Notes: a model not told the origin generated them from the letters alone. 64,000 nucleotides of DNA from Castellaniella defragrans (GCF_014203015.1 NZ_JACHIB010000017.1:1-64000); one strand, 5' to 3'; positions 27,041-39,316 are shown, numbered from the stretch's first letter. Numbers and translations: made by a program.

Positions 27041-28021
27041 TCAGCGGGCGGCGCGGTAGCCGGCGACCACGTTGCGCGGGTCGTCGCGCAGGAAGGCGTC
27101 GATATTGTCGCGCACCTGGCGGATCACCGTGCGGATGGCCGCGGAGCTGCTCCAGGCCACGTGCGGGGTGAGGATGAAATTCGGCAGGTCCAGCAGGCGC
27201 ATCAGGGGATGATCGGGCGCGGGGGGCTCCTGGGACGAGACGTCGAAGCCCGCGCCGCTGATCTGGCCGGCGCGCAGCGCGTGCTCCAGCGCGTATTCGT
27301 CCACCAGCCCGCCGCGCGCGGTGTTGATGAGCAGCGGCTTGCGTTCCATCAGGGCGAATTCGGCCGCGCCGATCATGCCGCGGGTCTGGGCGTTGAGCGG
27401 GCAATGCAGGCTGATCACGTCGCTGGTGCGCAGGACGTGGTTGAAATCGGTGTAGTCGTTGGTGGGCTCGCCGGCGTCGCGCCGCGCGGCGAACTGGACC
27501 TTCATGCCGAAGGCGCGGGCGATCTCGGCCACGGCCTCGCCCAGGGCGCCCCGGCCGATGATGCCCAGGGTCGAGCCGGCCAGGTCATGGATGGGGAAGT
27601 CGAAATAGCAGAACTGCCCGCTCGCCTGCCAGCGGCCGTCGCGCACCGACTGGCGGTAGGCCAGCAGGTTGCGCCGCAGGGCCAGCATCAGGGCGAAGGT
27701 GTGCTCCGGCACGGCGTGCACGGCGTATTCGCGCACGTTGGACACGATGATGCCGCGCCGGTCGCAGGCGTCCAGGTCGATGTTGTCGGTGCCGGTGGCG
27801 GCGACCGCGATCATGCGCAGGCGCGGCGCCTGGGCGATCGCGTCGCCGGCCAGCACGACCTTGTTGACGATCACGACGTCGGCGTCGCGGATGCGCTCGG
27901 CCACCTGCGCCGGCGCCGTGCGCGGATACGTCACCAGTTCATGGAGCGCCTGCGGGCCGGTGAAATTCTCCGTCGCCGGCAGGGAATCCCGGTCGAGAAA
28001 AACGATGCGCAGGGGGTCCAT
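27041..28021 (-). CDS. D-isomer-specific 2-hydroxyacid dehydrogenase (HprA-like)
   Basis: A 326-residue NAD(P)H-dependent dehydrogenase. The Rossmann motif G-I-I-G-R-G-A-L-G lies near residue 153. The catalytic Arg, Glu and His are R236 (N-T-A-R-G-G), E265 and H287 (T-P-H-V-A-W). I prefer the ATG at 28021, which has GAGG upstream, over a TTG at 28051. Closest in type to glycerate/hydroxypyruvate reductases. Its place in an operon with epd suggests it could act on 4-phosphoerythronate in place of PdxB, but it lacks the PdxB C-terminal extension, so this is inference. Confidence 0.82.
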   Translation of the reverse strand: MDPLRIVFLDRDSLPATENFTGPQALHELVTYPRTAPAQVAERIRDADVVIVNKVVLAGDAIAQAPRLRMIAVAATGTDNIDLDACDRRGIIVSNVREYAVHAVPEHTFALMLALRRNLLAYRQSVRDGRWQASGQFCYFDFPIHDLAGSTLGIIGRGALGEAVAEIARAFGMKVQFAARRDAGEPTNDYTDFNHVLRTSDVISLHCPLNAQTRGMIGAAEFALMERKPLLINTARGGLVDEYALEHALRAGQISGAGFDVSSQEPPAPDHPLMRLLDLPNFILTPHVAWSSSAAIRTVIRQVRDNIDAFLRDDPRNVVAGYRAAR

Positions 28022-28082
28022 GGAAGAAGCCTCATCGAAAGACAGCGTCAACCCTGTAGTCTACCCCATGGACGAGTCCGGA

Positions 28083-28141
28083 CACCGGGCGGTCCCCGCG
28101 GACTGCCCGGTGCCTGACGAATCCGAACCGCTCGCAAGCGG
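28083..28141. other. Two adjacent hairpins in the divergent dehydrogenase/gst intergenic region
   Basis: A 13-base stem with one G-T pair (28083-28095 with 28100-28112, 4-base loop) is followed by a CCGCT/AGCGG hairpin (28128-28141). They lie in the untranslated leader of the dehydrogenase operon on the minus strand. I do not recognise a known RNA class. Confidence 0.4.
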
Positions 28142-28231
28142 TGAGGCGGGGGGATGCTTCAACCCGCGCCGGCGTCCGTGGTGGTATAAAAAGCAAGGCG
28201 AACCCGCCCTGCTCCTGAAACATCAAACACC

Positions 28232-28843
28232 ATGAAACTCTACTATTTCCCCGGCGCCTGCCCCCTGGCCACCCACATCGTGCTCGAATGGATCGGCAAG
28301 CCCTACGAGACCGTCCGCCTGACCCGCGAGCAGATCAAGGAAGCCGATTACCTGGCGCTCAACCCGACCGGCGCGGTCCCGACCCTGGTGGACGGCGATT
28401 TCGTCCTGACGCAGAGCGCCGCCATCCTGAACTACCTGGCCGAGCTCAACCCCGAGGCCCGGCTGCTGGGCGACACCCCGCGCGAACGCGCCGAGACCCA
28501 CCGCTGGCTGGGCCTGTGCAATTCCGACCTGCACAAGACCTTTTCCCTGGTCTTCGGCCCGGGCTACTACACCGGCGGCGACGAGGCCCTGGGCCAGGTC
28601 GTGGCCGGCAAGGCGGCCGAGAAGCTGCAGAGCCTGTTCGCCATCGTCAACGAGCGCCTGCGCGGCCGCGACTGGCTGACCGGCAGGCGCTCGGTGGCCG
28701 ACGCCTACCTGTTCGTGCTGCTGATGTGGGCGGACGCCAAGCAGATTCCGCTCGCCGGCCTGGACGAGCTGCGCCGCTTCCAGGCCCGCATGCGCGCCGA
28801 CGCCGGCGTTCAGGCCGCGCTGAAGGATCAGGGATTGGCCTGA
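28232..28843 (+). CDS. Glutathione S-transferase (GstA type)
   Basis: A 203-residue GST with an N-terminal thioredoxin fold (M-K-L-Y-Y-F-P-G-A-C-P-L-A, then N-P-T-G-A-V-P-T-L and the glutathione-binding Q-S-A-A-I) and an all-helical C-terminal domain (S-V-A-D-A-Y-L-F-V N-capping region near 155). It conjugates or transfers glutathione; the substrate is unknown. A TATAAA -10-like sequence lies about 50 bases upstream of the ATG. Transcribed alone, divergently from the dehydrogenase operon. Confidence 0.9.
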   Translation: MKLYYFPGACPLATHIVLEWIGKPYETVRLTREQIKEADYLALNPTGAVPTLVDGDFVLTQSAAILNYLAELNPEARLLGDTPRERAETHRWLGLCNSDLHKTFSLVFGPGYYTGGDEALGQVVAGKAAEKLQSLFAIVNERLRGRDWLTGRRSVADAYLFVLLMWADAKQIPLAGLDELRRFQARMRADAGVQAALKDQGLA

Positions 28844-28882
28844 CTCGGGACAGCCCCCTGCGGGCGATCCTGTGTACAGGCC

Positions 28883-28912
28883 AATGAAAATCGGCCCAAT
28901 GAAAATCGGCCC
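28883..28912 (+). repeat. Exact 15-bp tandem duplication next to the liv terminator
   Basis: Two identical copies of a 15-base unit (aatgaaaatcggccc) stand head to tail. The second copy contains one arm and the T-tract of the terminator hairpin at 28905-28932, so that arm exists twice. Confidence 0.8.
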
Positions 28913-28932
28913 CGCCGGAAGACGGGGCCGAT
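28905..28932 (-). terminator. Terminator of the liv operon
   Basis: ATCGGCCCCG and CGGGGCCGAT pair over 10 bases around an 8-base loop and are followed on the minus strand by TTTT. It lies 50 bases after the livF stop and can also stop gst transcription from the other side less efficiently. Confidence 0.75.
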
Positions 28933-28981
28933 CGCCGTTCGGCGCGGGCGCGGAGGACCGCGACGCGATGCCGCAGCCGGC

Positions 28982-29685
28982 TCAGGCGCCGAGGTACGCC
29001 TTGCGGACCTCGTCGTTGCTGAGCAGGTTGGCGCCGGTGTCGGCCAGCACGACCTTGCCGGTTTCCAGGACGTAGCCCCGGTCGGCCACCTGCAGGGCCT
29101 TGTTGGCGTTCTGCTCGACCAGGAACACCGTCACGCCTTCCTCGCGGATGGTGCGGATGATGTCGAAGATCTGCGCGATGATCAGCGGCGCCAGGCCCAG
29201 GGTGGGCTCGTCGAGCAGCAGCAGCTTGGGCCGCGTCATCAGCGCCCGGCCGATGGCGAGCATCTGCTGCTCGCCGCCGGACATGGTGCCGGCGCGCTGG
29301 TTGGCGCGCTCGCGCAGGCGCGGGAACAGGTCGAAGACGTGTTCCATGCCTTCTTCGGTCTGGGCTCGGTTGAGGAAGAACGCCCCCATGTTGAGGTTTT
29401 CCGCCACCGTCAGGTCGGGGAACACCCGCCGGCCTTCCGGCGAGATGGCGATCCCGCGCTGCATGATGATGTGCGTGGACTGCTGGGTGATGTCCTCGCC
29501 CAGGAAGGTGATCCTGCCCGAGCGGGCGCGCGGATTGCCGCAGACCGACATGAGCAGCGTGGTCTTGCCGGCGCCGTTGGCGCCGATCAGGGTGACGATT
29601 TCCCCCTGGTTGACTTCCACGGACACTTCGTTCAGGGCCTGGATGGCCCCGTAGAACGTGCTGACGTTTTCGAGCTTGAGCACGG

Positions 29686-29689
<4 letters not shown>
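28982..29689 (-). CDS. livF: Branched-chain amino acid ABC transporter ATPase LivF
   Basis: A 235-residue ATPase. Walker A G-A-N-G-A-G-K-T-T (about residues 34-42), signature M-S-G-G-E-Q-Q-M-L and Walker B L-L-L-D-E-P-T-L-G-L-A-P are the LivF hallmarks. I start at the ATG at 29689, which overlaps the livG stop by 4 bases; longer frames upstream are not protein-like. It pairs with LivG at the LivHM channel to import leucine, isoleucine, valine or related amides. Confidence 0.92.
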
Positions 29690-30446
<757 letters not shown>

Positions 30447-30450
<4 letters not shown>

Positions 30451-31682
30451 GATTCCAATTCCACTTGCGGACGTTTCACCGGCAGCAGGCCCTGCGGGCG
30501 CCAGATCATCATGACGACCATGACCAGGCCGAAGATCAGCATGCGGTATTCGGCGAATTCGCGCGCGATCTCGGGGATGACGGTCAGCAGCACGGCGGCC
30601 AGGATGACCCCGAGCTGGGAGCCCATGCCGCCCAGCACGACGATGGCCAGGATCAGCGCCGATTCGATGAAGGTGAAGGATTCCGGATTGACCAGACCCT
30701 GGCGCGCGGCGAAGAACGCCCCGCCGAAGCCGGCGAACATGGCGCCCATGGTGAAGGCCGAGAGCTTGATGTTGCGCGGGTTCAGGCCCAGGGAGCGGCA
30801 GGCGATCTCGTCCTCGCGCAGAGCTTCCCAGGCGCGCCCGATCGGCATGCGGATCAGGCGGCTGGTGAAGTACAGGGTGAACAGCACCAGCACCAGCGCC
30901 ATCAGGTACAGGTAGATCACCACGTCCTGGCTGTTGAAGGACCAGCCCATCAGCTCATGGAAGGTGGGCGTGCCGTCCGTCGAGCGGCGCACCATCTGGT
31001 AGCCGAAGAAGGACGGCTTGGGGATCCCCGAGATGCCGTCCGGGCCGCCGGTGAACTGGGTCAGGTTGATGAGCAGCAGGCGGATGATCTCGCCGAAGCC
31101 CAGCGTCACGATGGCCAGGTAGTCGCCCCGCAGCCGCAGCACCGGGAACCCCAGGATGAAGCCGAAGAAGGCCGACACCAGGCCGGCGAACGGCAGCGCT
31201 TCCCAGAAGCCCCAGCCGGCCCAGTGGTACAGCAGGGCGTAGGTGTAGGCGCCGGTGGCGTAGAAGCCGACGAAGCCCAGGTCGAGCAGGCCGGCGAAGC
31301 CCACCACGATGTTCAGCCCCAGGCCGAGCATGACGTAGATCAGCACGAGCGTGGCGATGTCCACCTGGGCGCGCCCGGTGAAGAAGGGCCAGGCCAGCGC
31401 GAACAGCACCAGCACCAGGATCGCCCGGTGGCGGAACTTGTCGCTGATGGCGGGAATGCGGAACCGCGAGGGCGCCGCGGCCTTGCCCGCCCGGCGCTGG
31501 CGCAGCCAGGCGTTCAGGATCTGGACCACGAAGACGGCCAGCATGCCGCCGAGGATCATCTTCCAGTCGGGCTGCAGATAGGTTTCCTGGCCCCGGCGCA
31601 GGATCTGCAGGCCATACACGGGGGCAATGATCACCCCCGCCAGCAGCGAGGCGATCGCTGCATTCTTGAGATTCTGATTCAT
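30447..31682 (-). CDS. livM: Branched-chain amino acid ABC transporter permease LivM
   Basis: A 411-residue integral membrane protein. It has an N-terminal extra segment with two hydrophobic helices (about residues 10-60), then the conserved LivM core ([28 protein letters not shown]). E-A-L-R-E-D-E near residue 265 is the ATPase coupling loop. Its ATG comes right before the livH stop codon (no gap). Confidence 0.92.
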
Positions 31683-32612
<930 letters not shown>

Positions 32613-32672
32613 AATGTCGGGGGAGTGAGACGAGAAGACGGCCGGGCGGCGGGCGCCCGGAAGAACCGCAGC

Positions 32673-32694
32673 GGCCCCGGCGCGCGCCGGGGCC
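32673..32694 (-). other. 22-bp perfect G+C palindrome between livK and livH
   Basis: A self-complementary sequence of 22 bases, without T-tract, lies 11 bases after the livK stop and 60 bases before livH. Hairpins at this spot commonly protect the binding-protein mRNA or partly stop transcription. Confidence 0.6.
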
Positions 32695-32705
32695 GGCCGA
32701 GCCCG

Positions 32706-33824
32706 TCAGGGCTGGATCTGGGTCAGGTTGCCGTTGGCATCCCAGCGGAAGACCGCGAATTCAAAGTGCTTGAGGTCGCCCTTCGCATCGTAGTCGACCT
32801 TGCCGATGGCGGTGTCGAAGCTGTGGCCGTGCATGTAGTCGGCGACCTTGGCCGGGTCGGCGCCGACGGCGTTGATGCTGTCGGCCAGCACCTGGACCGC
32901 CGCGTAGGCCGTCATGGTGAAGGCGCCGTCGGGGCTGCGCTGGTATTTCTTGAACTGCTCCAGGATCTGCTCGTTGCCCTTGCGCTTGGTGAAGTCGGCG
33001 GGCAGGGTCACCAGCAGCTTGTCCACGGCCGGGCCGGCGATGGCGGCGAGGTCCTTGTTGGCCACGCCTTCGGGGCCCATGAACTGGGTTTCCAGACCCT
33101 GTTCGCGCGCCTGGCGCAGCAGCAGGCCCAGTTCGGGGTGGTAGCCGCCGAAATAGATCAGGTCGGGGCCCAGGGCCTTGAGCTTGGAGATCACGGCGGA
33201 GTAGTCGCTGTCGCCGACGTTGATGCCCTCGAACATGGCGATGTTCACGCCGTCCTTTTCCAGGGCCTTCTGCACCTGGGTGGCCACGCCGTTGCCGTAG
33301 GTCTGCTTGTCGTGCAGGATGGCGACCTTTTTCGGCTTGAGCTGCTTGGCGATGTATTCGGCGGCGAAGGGACCCTGCTGGTCGTCGCGGCCGATGGTGC
33401 GGAAGAAGAAGTGCGGCTTGATGGTGTCGGTGACCAGCGGGGACGTGGCGCCCGGGGTGATGGCGACGATGCCTTCCTGCTCGTAGACGTTGACCGCGGG
33501 CACCGTGGTGCCGGAGCAGGCGTGGGCCACGGCGAACTTGGCGCCGGCGTTGACCACGCGGTTGGCGGCCGGCACGGCCTGCTTGGGCTCGCAGCCGTCG
33601 TCGATCAGCAGCGGCTCGATCTTCATGCCCTTGATGCCGCCGGTTTCGTTCAGCGCATCGATGGCCGTCAGCGCGCCCGCCTGGATCTGGTCGCCGTACT
33701 GGGTGTTGGGGCCCGTCATCGGCTGCGGAATGCCGATCTTGAGCGTGTCGGCATGGGCGCCGGCAGCCAGAGCCAGAGCTCCGAATGCGAGGATGCAGGG
33801 GGTGATGCGCAGTGTGAACTTCAT
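32706..33824 (-). CDS. livK: Branched-chain amino acid binding protein LivK
   Basis: A 372-residue periplasmic receptor from the ATG at 33824, with GGAG upstream. The signal peptide ends near A-H-A (about residue 23). The mature start K-I-G-I-P-Q-P-M-T-G-P-N and later D-D-G-C-E-P-K-Q-A-V, H-A-C-S-G-T-T (ligand region) and F-F-R-T-I-G-R-D-D-Q-Q-G-P are typical of LivK. It is the first gene of livKHMGF. A paralogue lies at 39449-40570. Confidence 0.92.
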   Translation of the reverse strand: MKFTLRITPCILAFGALALAAGAHADTLKIGIPQPMTGPNTQYGDQIQAGALTAIDALNETGGIKGMKIEPLLIDDGCEPKQAVPAANRVVNAGAKFAVAHACSGTTVPAVNVYEQEGIVAITPGATSPLVTDTIKPHFFFRTIGRDDQQGPFAAEYIAKQLKPKKVAILHDKQTYGNGVATQVQKALEKDGVNIAMFEGINVGDSDYSAVISKLKALGPDLIYFGGYHPELGLLLRQAREQGLETQFMGPEGVANKDLAAIAGPAVDKLLVTLPADFTKRKGNEQILEQFKKYQRSPDGAFTMTAYAAVQVLADSINAVGADPAKVADYMHGHSFDTAIGKVDYDAKGDLKHFEFAVFRWDANGNLTQIQP

Positions 33825-34020
33825 TCGATAGTCTCCGGTAGAGGCGCCGTTGGCAATTTCAGCAACCCGGTCGGGGTCGAAGCCAGGAGCGCCAAGCCTT
33901 GGTTGTGCTTCCGCCCTGAGCGGCACGCGTATTCTGACGGCTCGCCCCGGGGGTGTCACTACGGTTAATCCCTTATGACGGAACGTGACGATGCGCTTTC
34001 CCGGATTATTCGGGGACGGA

Positions 34021-34854
34021 TCAACCCGAGAATTCGCGCGCCAGTTCGCCCGCCCGGCGGGCGGCGGCCGCGACCGCCTCGCGCATGATGCCGGACAGGC
34101 CGCGCTCCTGGAACACCGCCAGGGCCGCCGCCGTGGTGCCGCCCCTGGAGGTCACCCGCTCGCGCAGCACCGCGGGCGAGTCCGGCGACAGCGTTGCGAG
34201 CTGGGTGGCGCCGTGGAAGGTGCCCAGCGCCAGCTGGCGCGCCTGCTCCGGCGTCAGGCCCTGCTCGACCCCGGCCGCGATCAGGGCTTCGAGGAACAGG
34301 AAGACGTAGGCCGGCCCGCTGCCGGAGACGGCCGTGACGGCGTCGATGGCGGCGTCGTCGCGCACCCAGATCACCTGGCCGACGGCGCGCAGCAGCTCCT
34401 CGGCCAGGGCGCGGTCGGCTTCGTCCACGCCGTCCAGGGCCGCCATGCCCGTCATGCCGCTGGCGATCAGCGCGGGCGTGTTGGGCATGCAGCGCACGAC
34501 CCGGGCGTAGGGCTCGGCAGCGGAACCCAGCCAGCGGGCGATCGCCTCGCCGGGGATGCCGGCGGCGATGCTGATGACGAGGGTGCCGGGGCGCAGCCAG
34601 GGGCGGCACTGGCGCACGACCTCGGCCATGATCTGGGGCTTGACGGCGAAGAACCAGACGCGGCATTCGGACAGGCGCCCATCGGGCGCCGCCGCCGTGG
34701 TGGTGCCCAGCGCGTCCCAGCGCGCGCGGACGGCCTCGCCGGGGTCGATGACGTGGACGCTGGAGGCGGCGCAGCGCCGGCCGATCAGGCCGCTGGCCAG
34801 GGCGTTGGCCATGTTGCCGCCGCCGATGAGGGCGAGAGAAAGTTCGGTTTTCAT
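34021..34854 (-). CDS. proC: Pyrroline-5-carboxylate reductase
   Basis: A 277-residue enzyme that reduces pyrroline-5-carboxylate to L-proline with NAD(P)H. The N-terminal Rossmann motif is I-G-G-G-N-M-A (about residues 8-14). The conserved C-terminal region A-V-S-G-S-G-P-A-Y (about 170-178) and R-E-R-V-T-S-R-G-G-T-T mark the family. The ATG at 34854 removes a spurious extension. It lies 197 bases upstream of livK on the same strand and is divergent from ugpB. Confidence 0.92.
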   Translation of the reverse strand: MKTELSLALIGGGNMANALASGLIGRRCAASSVHVIDPGEAVRARWDALGTTTAAAPDGRLSECRVWFFAVKPQIMAEVVRQCRPWLRPGTLVISIAAGIPGEAIARWLGSAAEPYARVVRCMPNTPALIASGMTGMAALDGVDEADRALAEELLRAVGQVIWVRDDAAIDAVTAVSGSGPAYVFLFLEALIAAGVEQGLTPEQARQLALGTFHGATQLATLSPDSPAVLRERVTSRGGTTAAALAVFQERGLSGIMREAVAAAARRAGELAREFSG

Positions 34855-34966
34855 GACCCGGCATTGTACGGACAAGCGCCATCACATAGAAAGCCCTGCG
34901 CGGGGCATCAGAAAGAAAACGCGCGAGAAACGAAAAGAAAAGCAAGGAAATCAGGGATTGCCAAAG

Positions 34967-35000
34967 CCGTCATAAGCTGATCACAATGGCTTCCTATAAT
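34967..35000 (+). promoter_or_regulatory. Candidate Pho box and -10 element of the ugp operon
   Basis: CCGTCAT (34967-34973) and CTGATCAC (34977-34984) resemble the two CTGTCAT half-sites of a PhoB box. A perfect TATAAT (34995-35000) follows after 10 bases, the spacing at PhoB-activated promoters. ugp genes are PhoB-controlled in Escherichia coli. The half-sites are one base closer than standard. Confidence 0.45.
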
Positions 35001-35053
35001 CCCCTCCCGCCGCCACCCGGGCTGGATCGGGGGCACAACCACAGGAGACCACC

Positions 35054-36364
35054 ATGTCTTTTTCCTTGTTTCGCGCGACCGCGCTGGCCGCCCTGCTGAC
35101 CGGCGCGGGCACGGCCCAGGCCGCCACCGACGTCACCTTCTGGCACTCGATGGAAGGTCCGCTGGGCGAACGCGTGGCCAAGCTCGCCCAGGACTTCAAC
35201 GCCAGCCAGTCCGACTACGTCGTGCACGCCGTCTACAAGGGCAACTACGGCGAATCCATGAACGCCGGGATCGCCGCCTTCCGCGCCGGCAACGCGCCCG
35301 ACATCCTGCAGGTCTTCGAGGTCGGCACCGCCACCATGATGTACGCCAAGGGCGCCATCAAGCCCGTCCAGGCGCTGTCCGAGGCCGTCGGCGACCCCAT
35401 CGATCCGTCCACCTTCCTGGGCGCCGTGGCCGGCTACTATTCGTCGCCGGACGGCAAGCTGGTGTCCATGCCCTTCAACAGCTCCACGCCGGTGCTGTAC
35501 TACAACAAGGACGCCTTCCAGAAGGCCGGCCTGGACCCGGAAAAACCGCCCAGGACCTGGCCCGAGGTGGCCGACGCCGCGAAAAAGCTGCGCGCCGCCG
35601 GCATGGAATGCGGCTATTCCTCGGCCTGGCCGTCCTGGGTCCTGCTGGAAAACTTCGCCGCCTGGCACAACGTGCCCTACGCCAGCCAGGACAACGGCTT
35701 CGGCGGCCTGGACGCGCGCCTGCAGCTCGACAGCCCGCTGTTCCGCAAGCATCTGGGCTTCCTGGCCGACATGGCCAAGGCCGGCACCTTCACCTACGGC
35801 GGGCGCGGCGACGCGGGCAACGCCCTGTTCACCTCGGGCAAGTGCGGCATGTACACAGGCTCCAGCGGCATGCGCGCCTCCATCATCAAGACCGGCGGCT
35901 TCGCCTTCGGCACCAGCACCCTGCCCTACTACCCCGACGTCCAGGGCGCGCCGCAGAACTCCATCATCGGCGGCGCCTCGCTGTGGGTGTTCTCCGGCAA
36001 GTCCGACGCCGCCTACAAGGGCGTGATCAAGTTCTTCAAGTTCCTGTCCAGCCCCGCGCAGGCCGCCGCCTGGCACCAGGGCACCGGCTACGTGCCCGTC
36101 ACCAAGGCGGGCTACCAGGCCACCAAGGAATCCGGCTTCTATGACAAGAATCCCGGCACGGAAATTGCGGTCAAACAGCTCGATGCCGCCACCACCGCCA
36201 ACTCGCGCGGCATCCGGCTGGGCTACCTGCCGCAGATCCGCGACATCGAGGACAGCACCATGGAGCAGATCTTCGCCGGCAAGACCAGCCCCGGGGACGG
36301 CCTGAAGAAGATGACCGCCGAGGGCAACGCCCTGCTCGAACGCTTCGAGAAAAGCGTCAAGTAG
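35054..36364 (+). CDS. ugpB: Glycerol-3-phosphate ABC transporter binding protein UgpB
   Basis: A 436-residue periplasmic receptor for sn-glycerol-3-phosphate and glycerophosphodiesters. The signal peptide ends at A-Q-A-A (about residue 24). The mature protein opens with [14 protein letters not shown], the UgpB signature. Further typical parts are [23 protein letters not shown] and S-S-G-M-R near residue 275. AGGAG precedes the ATG. First gene of ugpBAEC. Confidence 0.93.
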   Translation: MSFSLFRATALAALLTGAGTAQAATDVTFWHSMEGPLGERVAKLAQDFNASQSDYVVHAVYKGNYGESMNAGIAAFRAGNAPDILQVFEVGTATMMYAKGAIKPVQALSEAVGDPIDPSTFLGAVAGYYSSPDGKLVSMPFNSSTPVLYYNKDAFQKAGLDPEKPPRTWPEVADAAKKLRAAGMECGYSSAWPSWVLLENFAAWHNVPYASQDNGFGGLDARLQLDSPLFRKHLGFLADMAKAGTFTYGGRGDAGNALFTSGKCGMYTGSSGMRASIIKTGGFAFGTSTLPYYPDVQGAPQNSIIGGASLWVFSGKSDAAYKGVIKFFKFLSSPAQAAAWHQGTGYVPVTKAGYQATKESGFYDKNPGTEIAVKQLDAATTANSRGIRLGYLPQIRDIEDSTMEQIFAGKTSPGDGLKKMTAEGNALLERFEKSVK

Positions 36365-36384
36365 GCCCGGGGCCGGCCGCGCTC

Positions 36385-37266
36385 ATGGAGAAACGGGTCG
36401 TCTTCCGCCACCGCAGCCTGCCCTGGCTGCTGCTGGCGCCGCAGCTCGCCATCACGCTGGTGTTCTTCTTCTGGCCGGCGGGCCAGGCGCTGTGGCAGTC
36501 CTTCCGCCTGGAAGACCCCTTCGGCCTGTCCTCGCAGTTCGCCGGCCTGGACAACTTCGCCGAGCTGTTCGCCAGCGCCGACTATCTGGACTCGTTTCGC
36601 ACCACGCTCTGGTTCTCGGCGCTGGTGGCCTTCGGCGGGCTGGCGATCTCGCTCGTGCTGGCCGTGATGGCCGACCGCGTGGCGCGCGGCGCGGGGATCT
36701 ACAAGACCCTGCTGATCTGGCCCTACGCGGTCGCGGCGGCGGTCGCCGGGGTGCTGTGGCTGTTTCTGTTCTCGCCCTCGGTCGGCATCCTGGCGGTCTA
36801 CCTGGCGCAGCTCGGCTTCGACTGGAACCCGCGCCTGGACGGCACCGACGCCCTGGCGCTGGTCGTCTTCGCCTCGGTCTGGAAGCAGGTGTCCTACAAC
36901 TTCCTGTTCTTCCTGGCCGGCCTGCAGTCCATCCCCCGCTCGCTGATCGAGGCCGCCGCCATCGACGGCGCGGGCCCCGTCCGGCGCTTTCTCACCATCG
37001 TCTTTCCGCTGCTCTCGCCCACCACCTTCTTCCTGCTGGTGATCAACTTCATCTACGCCTTCTTCGACACCTTCGCGGTGATCGACGTGGTGACGCAGGG
37101 CGGGCCGGGACACGCCACCGACATCCTGGTCTACAAGGTCTACAACGCCGGCTTCAAGGGCCTGGACCTGGGCGCCTCCGCCGCCCAGTCCGTGATCCTG
37201 ATGCTGATCGTCATCGGCCTGACGGCGCTGCAGTTCCGCTACGTCGACCGCAAGGTGAACTACTGA
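36385..37266 (+). CDS. ugpA: Glycerol-3-phosphate ABC transporter permease UgpA
   Basis: A 293-residue inner-membrane subunit with six helices. The L-L-A-P-Q-L start of helix 1 and the coupling loop [10 protein letters not shown] (about residues 191-200) identify it as a sugar-type permease of the UgpA group. It starts 20 bases after ugpB. Its TGA overlaps the ATG of a small ORF that leads into ugpE. Confidence 0.92.
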   Translation: MEKRVVFRHRSLPWLLLAPQLAITLVFFFWPAGQALWQSFRLEDPFGLSSQFAGLDNFAELFASADYLDSFRTTLWFSALVAFGGLAISLVLAVMADRVARGAGIYKTLLIWPYAVAAAVAGVLWLFLFSPSVGILAVYLAQLGFDWNPRLDGTDALALVVFASVWKQVSYNFLFFLAGLQSIPRSLIEAAAIDGAGPVRRFLTIVFPLLSPTTFFLLVINFIYAFFDTFAVIDVVTQGGPGHATDILVYKVYNAGFKGLDLGASAAQSVILMLIVIGLTALQFRYVDRKVNY

Positions 37267-37379
37267 TGCGAGGTCAACCGCCGATGCGAAGCGCATTGCT
37301 CATGCGGGGTGCGCCGCCGATGCAAGGCCCACCCTCGACGGCGGCCGGTCCCGCCCTTTCCGGAGGCGCCCATGGTTGA
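37266..37379 (+). CDS. Small ORF (37 aa) bridging ugpA and ugpE
   Basis: The ATG overlaps the ugpA stop (TGATG) and its own TGA lies inside the first codons of ugpE, so ribosomes could pass from ugpA to ugpE through it. The product is Met/Arg/Pro/Gly-rich with imperfect repeats (M-R-G-x-P-P-M, M-R-G-A-P-P-M). I do not know a family. It may be a translational coupler or a neutral insertion; there is no separate strong ribosome binding site. Confidence 0.3.
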   Translation: MRGQPPMRSALLMRGAPPMQGPPSTAAGPALSGGAHG

Positions 37380-38214
37380 ACGCCGCCCGCTGCTGGACAT
37401 CGTCTCGCACCTCACGCTGATCCTGGGCGTGGCGGTGATCGCCTTCCCGCTGTACGTGGCCTTCACGGCCTCCACCCAGACCGCCCAGGAGGTCGCCCGG
37501 GCGCCGATGTCCCTGATCCCCGGCCCGCATCTCCTGGAAAACTACTGGGCCGTGCTCAAGGGCGGCGCGATCAACACCCCGCCCGTGGGCCGGATGCTGT
37601 GGATCAGCACCTTCATGGCCCTGGCGATCGCCATCGGCAAGATCGCCATCTCCATGCTGTCGGCCTTCGCCGTGGTGTATTTCCGCTTTCCCCTGCGCAT
37701 GCTGTGCTTCTGGATGATCTTCGTCACCCTGATGCTGCCGGTGGAAGTGCGCATCGCCCCCACCTACGCGGTGGTCGCCGGCCTGGGCATGCTCAACAGC
37801 TACGCCGGCCTGACGCTGCCGCTGATCGCCTCGGCCACGGCCACCTTCCTGTTCCGGCAGTTCTTCCTGACCGTGCCCGACGAGCTGGTCGAGGCCGCGC
37901 GCATCGACGGCGCCGGCCCCATGCGCTTCTTCAAGGACATCCTGCTGCCGCTGTCGCGCACCAGCATCGCCGCCCTGTTCGTGATCCAGTTCATCTACGG
38001 CTGGAACCAGTACCTGTGGCCGCTGATCATCACCACGCACGAGGACATGTACCCCGTGGTGGTGGGCATCCGCCGGATGATCGCCGGGGGCGACAGCGTG
38101 ACGGAATGGAACCTGGTCATGGCCACGGCCATGCTGGCCATGCTGCCGCCCGCCGCCATCGTCATCCTGATGCAGAAATGGTTCGTCAAGGGCCTGGTCG
38201 ATTCGGAAAAATAG
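37372..38214 (+). CDS. ugpE: Glycerol-3-phosphate ABC transporter permease UgpE
   Basis: A 280-residue permease with six helices, partner of UgpA. The coupling loop [10 protein letters not shown] lies at about residues 178-187 and W-N-Q-Y-L-W-P-L follows near 211. I chose the ATG at 37372, preceded by CGGAGG; an in-frame extension to 37309 would add a basic, non-family segment. ugpC follows after 28 bases. Confidence 0.92.
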   Translation: MVERRPLLDIVSHLTLILGVAVIAFPLYVAFTASTQTAQEVARAPMSLIPGPHLLENYWAVLKGGAINTPPVGRMLWISTFMALAIAIGKIAISMLSAFAVVYFRFPLRMLCFWMIFVTLMLPVEVRIAPTYAVVAGLGMLNSYAGLTLPLIASATATFLFRQFFLTVPDELVEAARIDGAGPMRFFKDILLPLSRTSIAALFVIQFIYGWNQYLWPLIITTHEDMYPVVVGIRRMIAGGDSVTEWNLVMATAMLAMLPPAAIVILMQKWFVKGLVDSEK

Positions 38215-38242
38215 CTTCGGAAAAAAGGACGGCGCATTCCCC

Positions 38243-39316
<1,074 letters not shown>

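Noticed and set aside
28905-28981. Direct repeats read as a start of a CRISPR array
   Set aside because: Only two copies without spacers; explained as a tandem duplication of a terminator arm.
37309-38214. Longer UgpE starting at 37309
   Set aside because: Adds a basic, Pro/Arg-rich segment not seen in UgpE; the ATG at 37372 has CGGAGG before it.
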